Assembly (NCBI GenBank): GCA_002010065.2
Contig: MTMD02000004.1
Coordinates: 1 to 14,159 of the forward strand
Direction of reading: 5' to 3'
From: Candidatus Pyrohabitans jungbluthii
Lineage (GTDB): Archaea > Hydrothermarchaeota > Hydrothermarchaeia > Hydrothermarchaeales > BMS3B
DNA: 14,159 nucleotides
In this document: piece by piece, positions 1 to 6,500 of the stretch
Layout of the letters: every line of letters begins with the position of its first letter
How positions within the stretch are numbered: position 1 is the stretch's first letter
Notes under the pieces: generated by a model
What the model saw: only the letters and a program-made list of their open reading frames with translations
The model's database searches: none
What the model was told of the DNA's origin: nothing
Translations under genes and position numbers: made by a program

Positions 1-86
1 ACGACAAGGAGTTCGAGCAGGCGGCGGACAAGCTTCTGGTGGTGGAGAAGAAGGCGGGTGTTTCGCGGGTGATTGAGGCTACCTAG
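1..86 (+). CDS. C-terminal end of an unidentified protein (partial)
   Basis: The third frame is open from the window edge to a TAG at 84-86 and encodes about 27 residues ending KAGVSRVIEAT. The residues are charged and helix-prone (DKEFEQAADKLLVVEKK), as expected of a real C-terminus, whereas the other two plus frames hit stops between 70 and 75. The family cannot be recognised from so little. The stop overlaps the stop of the convergent minus-strand gene within a shared CTAG at 83-86. Confidence 0.6.
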   Translation, partial: DKEFEQAADKLLVVEKKAGVSRVIEAT

Positions 87-1120
87 CGCCTGTGCAGCAC
101 CATATCCACCAGCCCGACTGCGCCGGTCATCATCACGTCTCCAGCGGGAGAAGCGAACTCCACCTTTAGCGAGGAGTTGCGAAGCATACCGCGGTTTGGG
201 CCGGTGACCATTATCCTCTTCACCCTATCTATACCAACGCCCTCGCGAATCACGCACCCATGCCCGGAGTCGTTGTATACCTCCTCGTTGGTAAGCTTAC
301 CCTCGGCGAAGCGCACTACAAGCTGCTCCAGCTTTTCCTTATTTAGCAGCGATGTGTGGTGCTCCATGAAGCCTGCGACGCGGTTATCCTCATCCACAAG
401 CGCAACGAGGGTGTGGCCGTTGCCCACATCTATGGATATTGCCGGGCGCTCCTCTATGCCATGGAGCGCGCCCACTATCGCAGCTATCTTCGAATCTGCG
501 ATGAAAGGCTTAGCCTGAGTTTCCCTCTCTATCAACCGCCTCACGGCGCACATTCGGGTATAGTACTCCGGTGGCGACTCATAACCCAAATCGAGCATGT
601 GCTTGCGTTGCTTCACAAACTCTGCAATCTTCTCAAATCGGAAAACGCGATCCGACTTACCGCGAGGCGCTCTGCCGTGGTCCTGCACGGCTACAGCGAA
701 ATAATCAAAGCTGAAGGGCTCACCCACCTGTGTAAGTATGCTCCGGAATAGCTCAAAGTCAATGTCCCCGGTCTCCAGCTTGGCGAAGCCGTTGAGCTTT
801 TCCACCTCCTCCTCTGGGATTACCTCAATCCCCATCTCCTTGACTTGCTCTAAATCGTCGCGCACACTCATCGCAGCGCGGGGTGTCATAACCACACGGT
901 AGCCCCTGCGCAGATGCTCTGCCAGAGCAAATGCGAGAGGACCACCGCCCATGGTTTCGCCGGTTAAAAGCAGGTCGCTGGCTGTGCTTGCCACCTTTGC
1001 GGCGAGTATACGCGTGGGCGAGGGAAGCACAAGCTTCGGGTTATTCTCCAGGTTGCGCGAGGAGTCGAAGACCAGCACATCCTGCGTGCCCATGCCTACA
1101 TCTATGGCAAAAATTCGCAC
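83..1120 (-). CDS. DUF1786 family actin-like (ASKHA-fold) protein
   Basis: This looks like a DUF1786 protein, an archaeal and bacterial family often labelled 'pyruvate formate-lyase activating enzyme related', a label that does not imply a radical SAM enzyme. No CX3CX2C cluster is visible. The N-terminus has a phosphate-1-like motif, AIDVGMGTQD, and a second nucleotide-binding-like strand, ISIDVGNGHTLVALV, lies about two thirds along. This spacing resembles actin/Hsp70/sugar-kinase ATPases. The frame is open back to an ATG at 1159, but the extra residues MLPSTHNTLSEPS are unlike a family N-terminus. The GTG at 1118-1120 (VRIFAIDVG) fits better and lies about 45 bases downstream of a TATA-like box at 1162-1169, whereas the 1159 ATG would be only about 6 bases from it. 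The biological role is unknown. The gene stands alone, divergent from the DUF835 gene. Confidence 0.8.
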   Translation of the reverse strand: MRIFAIDVGMGTQDVLVFDSSRNLENNPKLVLPSPTRILAAKVASTASDLLLTGETMGGGPLAFALAEHLRRGYRVVMTPRAAMSVRDDLEQVKEMGIEVIPEEEVEKLNGFAKLETGDIDFELFRSILTQVGEPFSFDYFAVAVQDHGRAPRGKSDRVFRFEKIAEFVKQRKHMLDLGYESPPEYYTRMCAVRRLIERETQAKPFIADSKIAAIVGALHGIEERPAISIDVGNGHTLVALVDEDNRVAGFMEHHTSLLNKEKLEQLVVRFAEGKLTNEEVYNDSGHGCVIREGVGIDRVKRIMVTGPNRGMLRNSSLKVEFASPAGDVMMTGAVGLVDMVLHRR

Positions 1121-1161
1121 CGAAGGCTCAGAAAGAGTATTATGTGTAGAAGGCAGCATAG

Positions 1162-1169
1162 TTTAATAT
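1162..1169. promoter_or_regulatory. Near-symmetric TATA-like element between divergent genes
   Basis: TTTAATAT(T) reads almost the same on both strands (AATATTAAA). It lies about 41 bases before the ATG at 1206 and about 45 bases before the GTG at 1120. It could therefore serve both genes with short leaders of roughly 15-19 bases. This is inferred from position and base composition only. Confidence 0.4.
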
Positions 1170-1205
1170 TGCAGATTCCCATAGTAAACATTACTGAGAT
1201 GCCAT

Positions 1206-3188
1206 ATGATAGCACGAGTGATTTTTGCTCCCATTGCAAGAGGTTTAGTGTACCTGATAGAGAAAGATAAAGAGGATAGAAGCACATATGTTCTTCTATT
1301 CTCTACAGCCACAGTGCTCTTGGCGTCTCTTTTCCTCTACCTCTCCCTCACCCAGGATCCATACTCAGCGGGGTTGAAAATTGGGCTGATCGTAACCCTG
1401 CTGCTGAGCGCACTCTCCGGAGAGGTGCTGCGCCACCTTGCCTCTGCCTCGGAAATAAAACGTGTCCTCGACGCCAGCCTCGACTTTGTGGTTTATGCCT
1501 CTGCGCTTTACTCCTTCTCCATGGCAATAAATCCGCCTCTCCTCCTGCCATGGGTGGGCCTCCGGGAGTACATGCTTCTCTTTCTCCTTCTCGTGGCAGG
1601 CGCTGTGTTACATGCAAAATACGGTGCCGAGGTAACCCGCTGGCTGAGCCTCAGAGCGGAGAGGCTCTTAATTTTCACCCTGTTTCTTATCGCGGGATTC
1701 TACTACTCAGCATTTGAGGCTAGCATGCTTCTCGGGCTTGGATTCCTTGTGGGTGTATTATACTTAAGCGTTGTTTTGAGGCAGCTCGCGAGGGTAAATG
1801 TAAGTCTCCCAAGGCTCAGGTTGAGCCCTCTGAAAGGCATGCTGAAACTTTCTCTCAAGATTTCTTTCAGGTTGCTCTCTGCCTCAGCAGGAGCCCTGCG
1901 CACGCTCTTCTATGCAATAGGTGGGATTTTTAGCAGAAAGCGAGCCCACGTGGAGCAGGAGGAGCCAGAGGAAGAGTTTGAGGAGCCGTATAGGGGGCAC
2001 AGGTTTACAGTGATGATAACCGATGAGATGGAGAATCCCATCTCTGGTGCGAGGGTGGTAATTCAGAATAAAGATACAGGACTGGAGGAGGTTCGAGTAA
2101 GCGACTCCAGTGGCAGGTGCACCTTTGAAGGGATTGCTCCGGGGCTGTATCGTATTATCATAGATGGTGAGGGAATAGCACCAGAGGAGCACGAGCGCTA
2201 CATAAGCATGGACCACGGCGAGGTTTTCGCAGTAAAATTAAAAGCCAGCGACCTGAGCGTGGTGGTTAGCCGCCGCGGACTGGGCACGCCTGTGAAAGAT
2301 GCACGAGTGGTGCTCATAAGCGATGGCTCTCGGAAGGAGGCAAGAACCAATAACCTGGGCGTAGCCTACTTCGACTCCCTCGAGGTAAAGGAGTATCTTC
2401 TGGAAGTTGAGGCCGCAGGCTATGAGAGGTACTCGAGACCTATAAGCCTCTTCGCGGAGAATGTCGTCGCTGTAGCGCTTGAACCAAAACAGGAGACAAA
2501 GGCGGAGGTGCCTCAGAAAGAAGCTGAGGCAGAATCACAAGCAGAAGAGGTGGAAGCTGAACCAGAGGCTAAGCCCAAGAGGACTAAGCCTCCTGCCGAA
2601 AAGAAGGCTCCCAAGGAAGAGGAGCCTGCCGCTGAAGAGATCGAGATAACCCCCGAGGAAGAGGAGGTTATTTTTGGCGAGTCTGCGCTAATTGAGTACA
2701 CCTCTGACGCCAGGCTGAGCGAGGTGGTGGCGAGCATAGTGAGGGAGCATATTGCAAATGAGCGCGATGTGTTTCTTGTGAGCATGCAGCCCCGCACTGA
2801 GGCGTATCGCCGGGAGTTTGCCAAGCTGATAGGCGAGGGCAGGGTGAGAGTGATAAACCTGGCTACTAAGGGCTCGCCACCAAAGAGCGACTCGGGGATA
2901 GAGGAGGTGCCAATCTCTAACCTTGAGTACTTCAATGCCGTGTTTGAGGAGATGCCCGCAGGTGCGCTTTTCATCTTTGAGCCTCTGTCAAGTGTGGTTC
3001 TCACCCTTGGTGCAGAGCATGCGTACCGCTTTATCTCTCGTACCGCCGAGCACCTGAGCAACGAGGGGCTCTTCTTCATCTGCTTTATCAATAAGGAGAT
3101 GCACAGCGCTAAGGAGATCTCAAGCTTCAGAGAGCTTTTCATGAATGTTGCGGAGATAAAGGATGGAAGGATAAGAAGGGTTAGGTGA
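1206..3188 (+). CDS. Membrane protein with two beta-sandwich repeats and a C-terminal DUF835 domain
   Basis: This 660-residue protein has four visible parts. Residues 1-195 hold about six hydrophobic helices (roughly 28-48, 56-75, 92-108, 120-137, 153-169, 173-191). After a basic amphipathic stretch and an acidic patch (QEEPEEEFEEP) come two related predicted beta-sandwich units, about 266-346 and 349-427. Each shows a carboxypeptidase-regulatory/PEGA-like pattern: '(N/T)PxxxARVVxxxxD', then a turn such as SSGRCTFEGI or NNLGVAYFDSL, then 'YxxxxxxxGY/EG'. Residues 428-487 are a Glu/Ala/Lys/Pro linker. The end (about 488-655, GESALIEYTS to ELFMNVAEIKDG) matches DUF835, a RecA/KaiC-like archaeal domain often found in sensory proteins. 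With an even number of helices both ends would be cytoplasmic. A signalling or scaffold role is a guess. The ATG at 1206 fits the preceding TATA box. Confidence 0.8.
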   Translation: MIARVIFAPIARGLVYLIEKDKEDRSTYVLLFSTATVLLASLFLYLSLTQDPYSAGLKIGLIVTLLLSALSGEVLRHLASASEIKRVLDASLDFVVYASALYSFSMAINPPLLLPWVGLREYMLLFLLLVAGAVLHAKYGAEVTRWLSLRAERLLIFTLFLIAGFYYSAFEASMLLGLGFLVGVLYLSVVLRQLARVNVSLPRLRLSPLKGMLKLSLKISFRLLSASAGALRTLFYAIGGIFSRKRAHVEQEEPEEEFEEPYRGHRFTVMITDEMENPISGARVVIQNKDTGLEEVRVSDSSGRCTFEGIAPGLYRIIIDGEGIAPEEHERYISMDHGEVFAVKLKASDLSVVVSRRGLGTPVKDARVVLISDGSRKEARTNNLGVAYFDSLEVKEYLLEVEAAGYERYSRPISLFAENVVAVALEPKQETKAEVPQKEAEAESQAEEVEAEPEAKPKRTKPPAEKKAPKEEEPAAEEIEITPEEEEVIFGESALIEYTSDARLSEVVASIVREHIANERDVFLVSMQPRTEAYRREFAKLIGEGRVRVINLATKGSPPKSDSGIEEVPISNLEYFNAVFEEMPAGALFIFEPLSSVVLTLGAEHAYRFISRTAEHLSNEGLFFICFINKEMHSAKEISSFRELFMNVAEIKDGRIRRVR

Positions 3189-3200
3189 GGTTCTATAAGA

Positions 3201-3869
3201 CTAATACCCCTCGTATAGGCGCTGTGCAAGAATCGCAGGCAAACCCGCGCGTAGTATGTCCTTTGCCACCCTCGAAATGTCGTACTTCACCCTGACTATC
3301 TCCACCTCCAGCGTTGCGAGGTCTATACATGCGAAGCTCGCCCTCGGATCGCCATCACGAGGTTGCCCCACACTGCCAGGGTTAACAATAAGCGTGCCTC
3401 CAAGCTTTCGTGAGAAGGGTATGTGCGTGTGCCCCATCGCTAATACAGCGCGAGAAGCAAGCTTCAGGAATGCGCTGAGCACTTCCTCCGGGTAATCTGG
3501 GTAAACATACTCCTCCAGCTTGCGGCGCGGGCTGCCGTGCACTGCGTAAACTTCATTTTTAATCTCCAGCGGCAGCGATGCAAGGTATGCAAGCTCCTCT
3601 CTGCGAAGCTGTTCGCGGGTCCACTCTATAGCTCTTGCAGCCACCGGGTTGAACCAGGCTGTATCTCCTGTTACCACAGCATGGTCGTGATTTCCCAGCA
3701 CTGAGGCGATGCGCTTCTCTCTCAAAAGCTCAATCACTTCCCTGGGGTAAGGGTTGTAGCCTACCACATCGCCAAGGTGAATGGTCTTTGCCCTGGGAAG
3801 CTCATCTAGCACTGCCTCTAACGCGGGGAGATTCGCATGTATGTCCGCGATCAAATTCAGCTTTGCCAC
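3201..3869 (-). CDS. Metallophosphoesterase, YfcE/MJ0936 family
   Basis: This is a calcineurin-like dinuclear-metal phosphodiesterase. All family motifs are in order, numbered from the proposed start: DIHAN (Asp9, His11), GDVVGYNP (Asp34), GNHDH (Asn60, His61), VHGSP (His111), GHTHIPF (His147, His149), then NPGSVGQPRDGDPRASF. About 222 residues is usual for small archaeal members, which cleave model phosphodiesters in vitro; the natural substrate is unknown. The frame extends to an ATG at 3896, but the GTG at 3867-3869 gives VAKLNLIADIHAN, the normal family N-terminus. That GTG lies about 27 bases downstream of a TATA-like TTTATG which contains the 3896 ATG, so a leaderless message from the GTG is likelier. 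It converges with the DUF835 gene (12-base gap) and is divergent from the glycosyltransferase gene. Confidence 0.92.
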   Translation of the reverse strand: MAKLNLIADIHANLPALEAVLDELPRAKTIHLGDVVGYNPYPREVIELLREKRIASVLGNHDHAVVTGDTAWFNPVAARAIEWTREQLRREELAYLASLPLEIKNEVYAVHGSPRRKLEEYVYPDYPEEVLSAFLKLASRAVLAMGHTHIPFSRKLGGTLIVNPGSVGQPRDGDPRASFACIDLATLEVEIVRVKYDISRVAKDILRAGLPAILAQRLYEGY

Positions 3870-3893
3870 GGTTATGCTTTTAACCCTTGAGAG

Positions 3894-3899
3894 CATAAA
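3894..3899 (-). promoter_or_regulatory. TATA-like box of the metallophosphoesterase gene
   Basis: On the minus strand the sequence reads GGTTTATGC. Its centre is about 27 bases before the GTG at 3869, the normal archaeal distance from TATA box to transcription start. This predicts a leaderless transcript and excludes the upstream ATG, which falls inside the box. Confidence 0.4.
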
Positions 3900-3946
3900 C
3901 CTTTTTGGCTGGTTACCCGTCTCGCGTAGCGATAGGGGGACGAAGG

Positions 3947-5635
3947 ATGCTCGTTAAAAGCTTCAGAGCACTGCTGTACCTCGAAAGGAGAGAAGCAACT
4001 TTTCTCTTCGTCGTGTATCTTCTTGGTCTTGGGCTGAGGCTTATCCCAAGGCTGAGCGTGGATCCGCATCTGCTCACCTTTCAGGGTGACATTTGGTACC
4101 GCCTAGCTATGGCGCAGTACATTTTAGATTATCATGCCCTGCCTGAGCCAGACCTCAGGTATCGGACCTATGGCTATGTTCCCATGTGGTATCCTCCGCT
4201 CGCGCCAGTGCTTTTTGCGCTGGGAAACTTGGCTTTTGGAGTTGACCTGCCTACGCTGTGCTCCCGGGTGCTCCCCTTTCTGGAAGCTGCCACCCCCCTT
4301 TCTATCTACTTCCTTGCTAGGCACCTCGCCGGAAGGTTCGCCGCAGCAGTCGCAACCATCACCCTCGCTTTAACCCCAAGCTTTGTGTTCTGGAGTGGCA
4401 TCGCCGACCCCCAGAGCTTCACCCTCTTCGCCATACCCCTCTACATCCTCTACTGGATGTGGTATGCCAACACGAGGGAGATTCTGGGCAGCAGGAAAGC
4501 GATCTATCTCGTTATACTAGGCGTAGCTCTTGGTATAAACTTCCTGCTCCACCTCTCCTACTTCCTGGTTCTCCTCTCTCTGCTGATGGTGAGCATTGGG
4601 CTCATTATCAAAAAAGAGGCAAAAGCTAGCCTGCTCCTAGACCTCATAGCTGTTATCGCCATCTCGCAGGCATTCGCTGCCCCGTGGTGGCTTCCGCGCA
4701 ATCTGTACTGGTGGTGGATTAATGCGCTCGTTACAAGCAGCGGGATGTACCCTGTGGAACGCCAGCTGGAAGAGTACGGCATAATCGCCGCTTTGCTAGG
4801 CTTCGCTGGTATGCTCTACCTGCTCCTCCGCTCCCCACGCAAGCACGCGCCCCTGCTCCTCTGGGCGCTGCCGATTTTTCTTGAAACCCAGAACGAGGTT
4901 ATTCTGAATGCGCTGGGAAGGGTGGACCTTACCTGGCATACTCTGGCGAAGCCCCTTGAAGGCTTCCGCTTTTACCCCTTCCTCGCTCAGCCCGTTGCGA
5001 TTGCTGTGGGAATTTTAGCAAGCGATGCGATGAGGTGGGTTACCCTGAGCCGCGCACAGGGTGACAGAGCGAAACACTGGAGAGGCGCCCGCAACTTTGT
5101 ACTCCTAGCTTTAGCAGGGCTACTTCTTGCAGGTTGCTACGAGTATGGCTTGGACTCCCGCTTCCTCGCCTCAGGGCTTGTGCCGGAGGAGTACCAGGCA
5201 GCGCTCTGGTTCAGAGATAACACAGGCGAAGAGGCGAAGATAATTGCCGACTACTACCGCGCTCAGATGTTCGCAGGTGTAACCGCAGGCAGGGCTTTGC
5301 TTGGAGGAATGTTCCCACTGCGGAATGTAGACTATCCCTACATAAAAGCCCCGGGGCAGGTGCAGAACGATCTCTACATACTCTACAACACCTCTTCATC
5401 GAGAGAAGCCTGGGAAATTGCAAAGCGCTACAACGCTACGCACATCTTCTACTCCAGAAACATGGAAAAGTACGGCAATCTGTTGAGCTACTTCAAGCCT
5501 GCCACAGAGTATGGCGTTGAGGTAGACTTAGAGAAATTCGAGGATGTGAGTTACTTCATAAAGGTGTACGACAGCAATAAAAGCGGTCTGGGCGAGGTTA
5601 GGATATACAAGGTCAGAGTTTATGTTGAGCCTTGA
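3947..5635 (+). CDS. GT-C-fold multi-pass membrane glycosyltransferase (STT3/PMT-like)
   Basis: This is a 562-residue membrane protein with about ten or more hydrophobic helices and a soluble C-terminal third. After the first helix (about 18-32) comes an outside loop with FQGDIWYRLAMA and then HALPEPDLRYR and WYPPLAP. A conserved acid in this first loop (here Asp48) is the hallmark of GT-C glycosyltransferases, which use lipid-linked sugars. The C-terminal region (AALWFRDNTGEEAKI, then AGRALLGG) resembles the outer domain of archaeal STT3-like proteins. The WWDYG motif of true AglB oligosaccharyltransferases is not present, so donor and acceptor are unknown. An upstream TTG (3905) extends the frame, but the ATG at 3947 follows a purine-rich AGGGGGA about seven bases away and begins just before the first helix. 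No other glycosylation gene is adjacent. Confidence 0.75.
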   Translation: MLVKSFRALLYLERREATFLFVVYLLGLGLRLIPRLSVDPHLLTFQGDIWYRLAMAQYILDYHALPEPDLRYRTYGYVPMWYPPLAPVLFALGNLAFGVDLPTLCSRVLPFLEAATPLSIYFLARHLAGRFAAAVATITLALTPSFVFWSGIADPQSFTLFAIPLYILYWMWYANTREILGSRKAIYLVILGVALGINFLLHLSYFLVLLSLLMVSIGLIIKKEAKASLLLDLIAVIAISQAFAAPWWLPRNLYWWWINALVTSSGMYPVERQLEEYGIIAALLGFAGMLYLLLRSPRKHAPLLLWALPIFLETQNEVILNALGRVDLTWHTLAKPLEGFRFYPFLAQPVAIAVGILASDAMRWVTLSRAQGDRAKHWRGARNFVLLALAGLLLAGCYEYGLDSRFLASGLVPEEYQAALWFRDNTGEEAKIIADYYRAQMFAGVTAGRALLGGMFPLRNVDYPYIKAPGQVQNDLYILYNTSSSREAWEIAKRYNATHIFYSRNMEKYGNLLSYFKPATEYGVEVDLEKFEDVSYFIKVYDSNKSGLGEVRIYKVRVYVEP

Positions 5636-5672
5636 GTGCATTGTATGTTGCAGCTTACCAAAATTGCCATAA

Positions 5673-5883
5673 TTACTGCTTTAGTCTCTCTACAACCTTT
5701 GTGATAACTTCCTCGGTTTTCTCTGATTTAAAATGTCCCACTTGGTAAAGGATAATTTACGATCGGTGGTGATTCGTAATTTGACAGAGAATTAAGTCAT
5801 CACATTCCAATACAGCTAAAACAAGGGCAGGACGCCTTTTCCTCTGTGTAAGGTCTGAGAAAGGAAAGCCTGCCAAGCTTCAT
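5673..5883 (-). pseudogene. Decayed MazF/PemK-type toxin remnant
   Basis: Reading the minus strand from 5870 gives GFPFSDLTQRKRRPALVL followed by DDLILCQITNHHRS. This is the core of the MazF/PemK endoribonuclease family (PFPFTDLSxxKxRPALVLS ... DxILCQIT). An in-frame TAA stands at 5757-5759. The same frame then continues with IILYQVGHFKSEKTEEVITK and ends at TAA 5673-5675, which resembles the family C-terminus (SLIxYKVGKL..EK..EVI..). The residues normally between these two blocks are missing, so an internal deletion plus a stop has removed the middle. The N-terminal M-x-x-G-D-I-V-L block before PFPF is also lost; an ATG at 5881-5883 (MKLG) is in another frame. The gene cannot make a working toxin. 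The decayed antitoxin lies just upstream. Confidence 0.82.
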
Positions 5884-6034
5884 CCTCCTCTGGTCAAAGC
5901 CAGTCTTTTAAGAGATGATTCACTGGTAATGGCGATTTCAAATCTAAATCTCAAATCTAATGAAGTCTATCATCTCCTCCAGAAGTGCATCTGACACATG
6001 TCAATTTTCCGGTAAGATACCAGAGCTTCAACAT
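5870..6034 (-). pseudogene. Decayed antitoxin remnant paired with the MazF-like toxin
   Basis: Three minus-strand pieces in successive frames rebuild a small antitoxin of the kind encoded just before MazF/PemK toxins: (LPEN)-SDALLEEMIDFIRFEI, then EIAITSESSL, then KDWL-stop-PEEDEAWQ. The last block matches the common C-terminal signature 'SExxLAKDWLRPEEDEAW'. The stop in it (TGA at 5894-5896) is one C-to-T change from CGA (Arg), the expected residue. The first frameshift is explained by a 13-base tandem duplication at 5938-5960; removing one copy restores DFIRFEIAITSES. A second frameshift lies near 5906-5910, and a further stop separates LPEN from HVSD. PEEDEAWQ then runs directly into the toxin's GFPFSDL region, so the antitoxin end and toxin start were probably deleted together. 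The N-terminus before LPEN is not recognisable. Confidence 0.75.
5938..5960. repeat. 13-base tandem duplication inside the antitoxin pseudogene
   Basis: The 13-base unit TCAAATCTAAATC (5938-5950) is followed directly by TCAAATCTAA (5951-5960), a ten-base second copy. Because 13 is not a multiple of three, it shifts the frame of the antitoxin remnant, and the residues FEI are readable in both frames on either side. Confidence 0.75.
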
Positions 6035-6041
6035 TCCAAAC

Positions 6042-6488
6042 TCACAACGCCTTAATCACGTCCCCCCGCGTTATTATGCCCATCAGCTTCTCACCCCTGA
6101 CTACAGGCAGGCGGTTTATGTTGTGCTTTGCCATTAATCGCGCCGCCTCCTCAACGCTTGCCTCCTCATCTATGGTTATCACCTTGCGGGTCATAACGTC
6201 TTTCACCTTAGAGGCAGCAAGCTTTTTTACCGTCTCCTCCAGCTTCCGGTGCATCTTTATCGGCAGCTCTATCAGGTCGAAGGGGCTGGGAAGTATAAGG
6301 TTGAGGCTCATATCGTCCTGAAAGAGCCTCATCAGGTCAGCCTCGCTGAGTATCCCTACTATTCTCTCTCCCTCAACCACAGGAGCACCGCTGATTTTGT
6401 TCTCTCTCAGTAGCTTCGCAGCCTCTCCTATGCTCGACTCGGGGGTAAGGGTTATAACCTCACGTGTCATCACATCCTTAACCTTCAA
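6042..6488 (-). CDS. Twin CBS-domain protein
   Basis: This 148-residue protein consists of two CBS motifs and little else. CBS1 covers about residues 1-60 (VKDVMTREVITLTPESS ... GAPVVEGERIVGILSEADL) and CBS2 about 93-148 (VKDVMTRKVITIDEEAS ... RLPVVRGEKLMGIITRGDV). They are joined by about 30 residues with a predicted helix (MHRKLEETVKKLA). CBS pairs form Bateman modules that bind adenosine nucleotides or S-adenosylmethionine; the ligand cannot be read from the sequence. The start is a TTG at 6486-6488, supported by GGAGGG seven bases upstream and by the usual VKDVMT beginning. The gene lies 12 bases downstream of argC on the same strand and is probably cotranscribed, but a role in arginine synthesis is not implied by that alone. 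Confidence 0.92.
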   Translation of the reverse strand: MKVKDVMTREVITLTPESSIGEAAKLLRENKISGAPVVEGERIVGILSEADLMRLFQDDMSLNLILPSPFDLIELPIKMHRKLEETVKKLAASKVKDVMTRKVITIDEEASVEEAARLMAKHNINRLPVVRGEKLMGIITRGDVIKAL

Positions 6489-6500
6489 AATTCTGCCCTC

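Noticed and set aside
356-751. Plus-strand ORF of 131 residues inside the DUF1786 gene
   Set aside because: The minus-strand frame has both nucleotide-binding motifs and spans the whole region; the plus ORF is a shadow.
1198-1269. Mini-ORF starting ATG at 1198 with a CSHC motif, just before the DUF835 start
   Set aside because: It encodes only 23 residues and overlaps the DUF835 start in another frame. The CxxC pattern is likely chance.
2513-3229. 238-residue minus-strand ORF opposite the DUF835 domain
   Set aside because: The plus strand here encodes a recognisable linker and DUF835 domain. The antisense product is low-complexity Ser/Ala-rich and has no recognisable motif.
5636-6041. tRNA or other structured RNA gene in the long gap
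   Set aside because: I found no GTTCGA-type T-arm with a matching acceptor stem, and most of the gap is explained by the toxin-antitoxin remnants.
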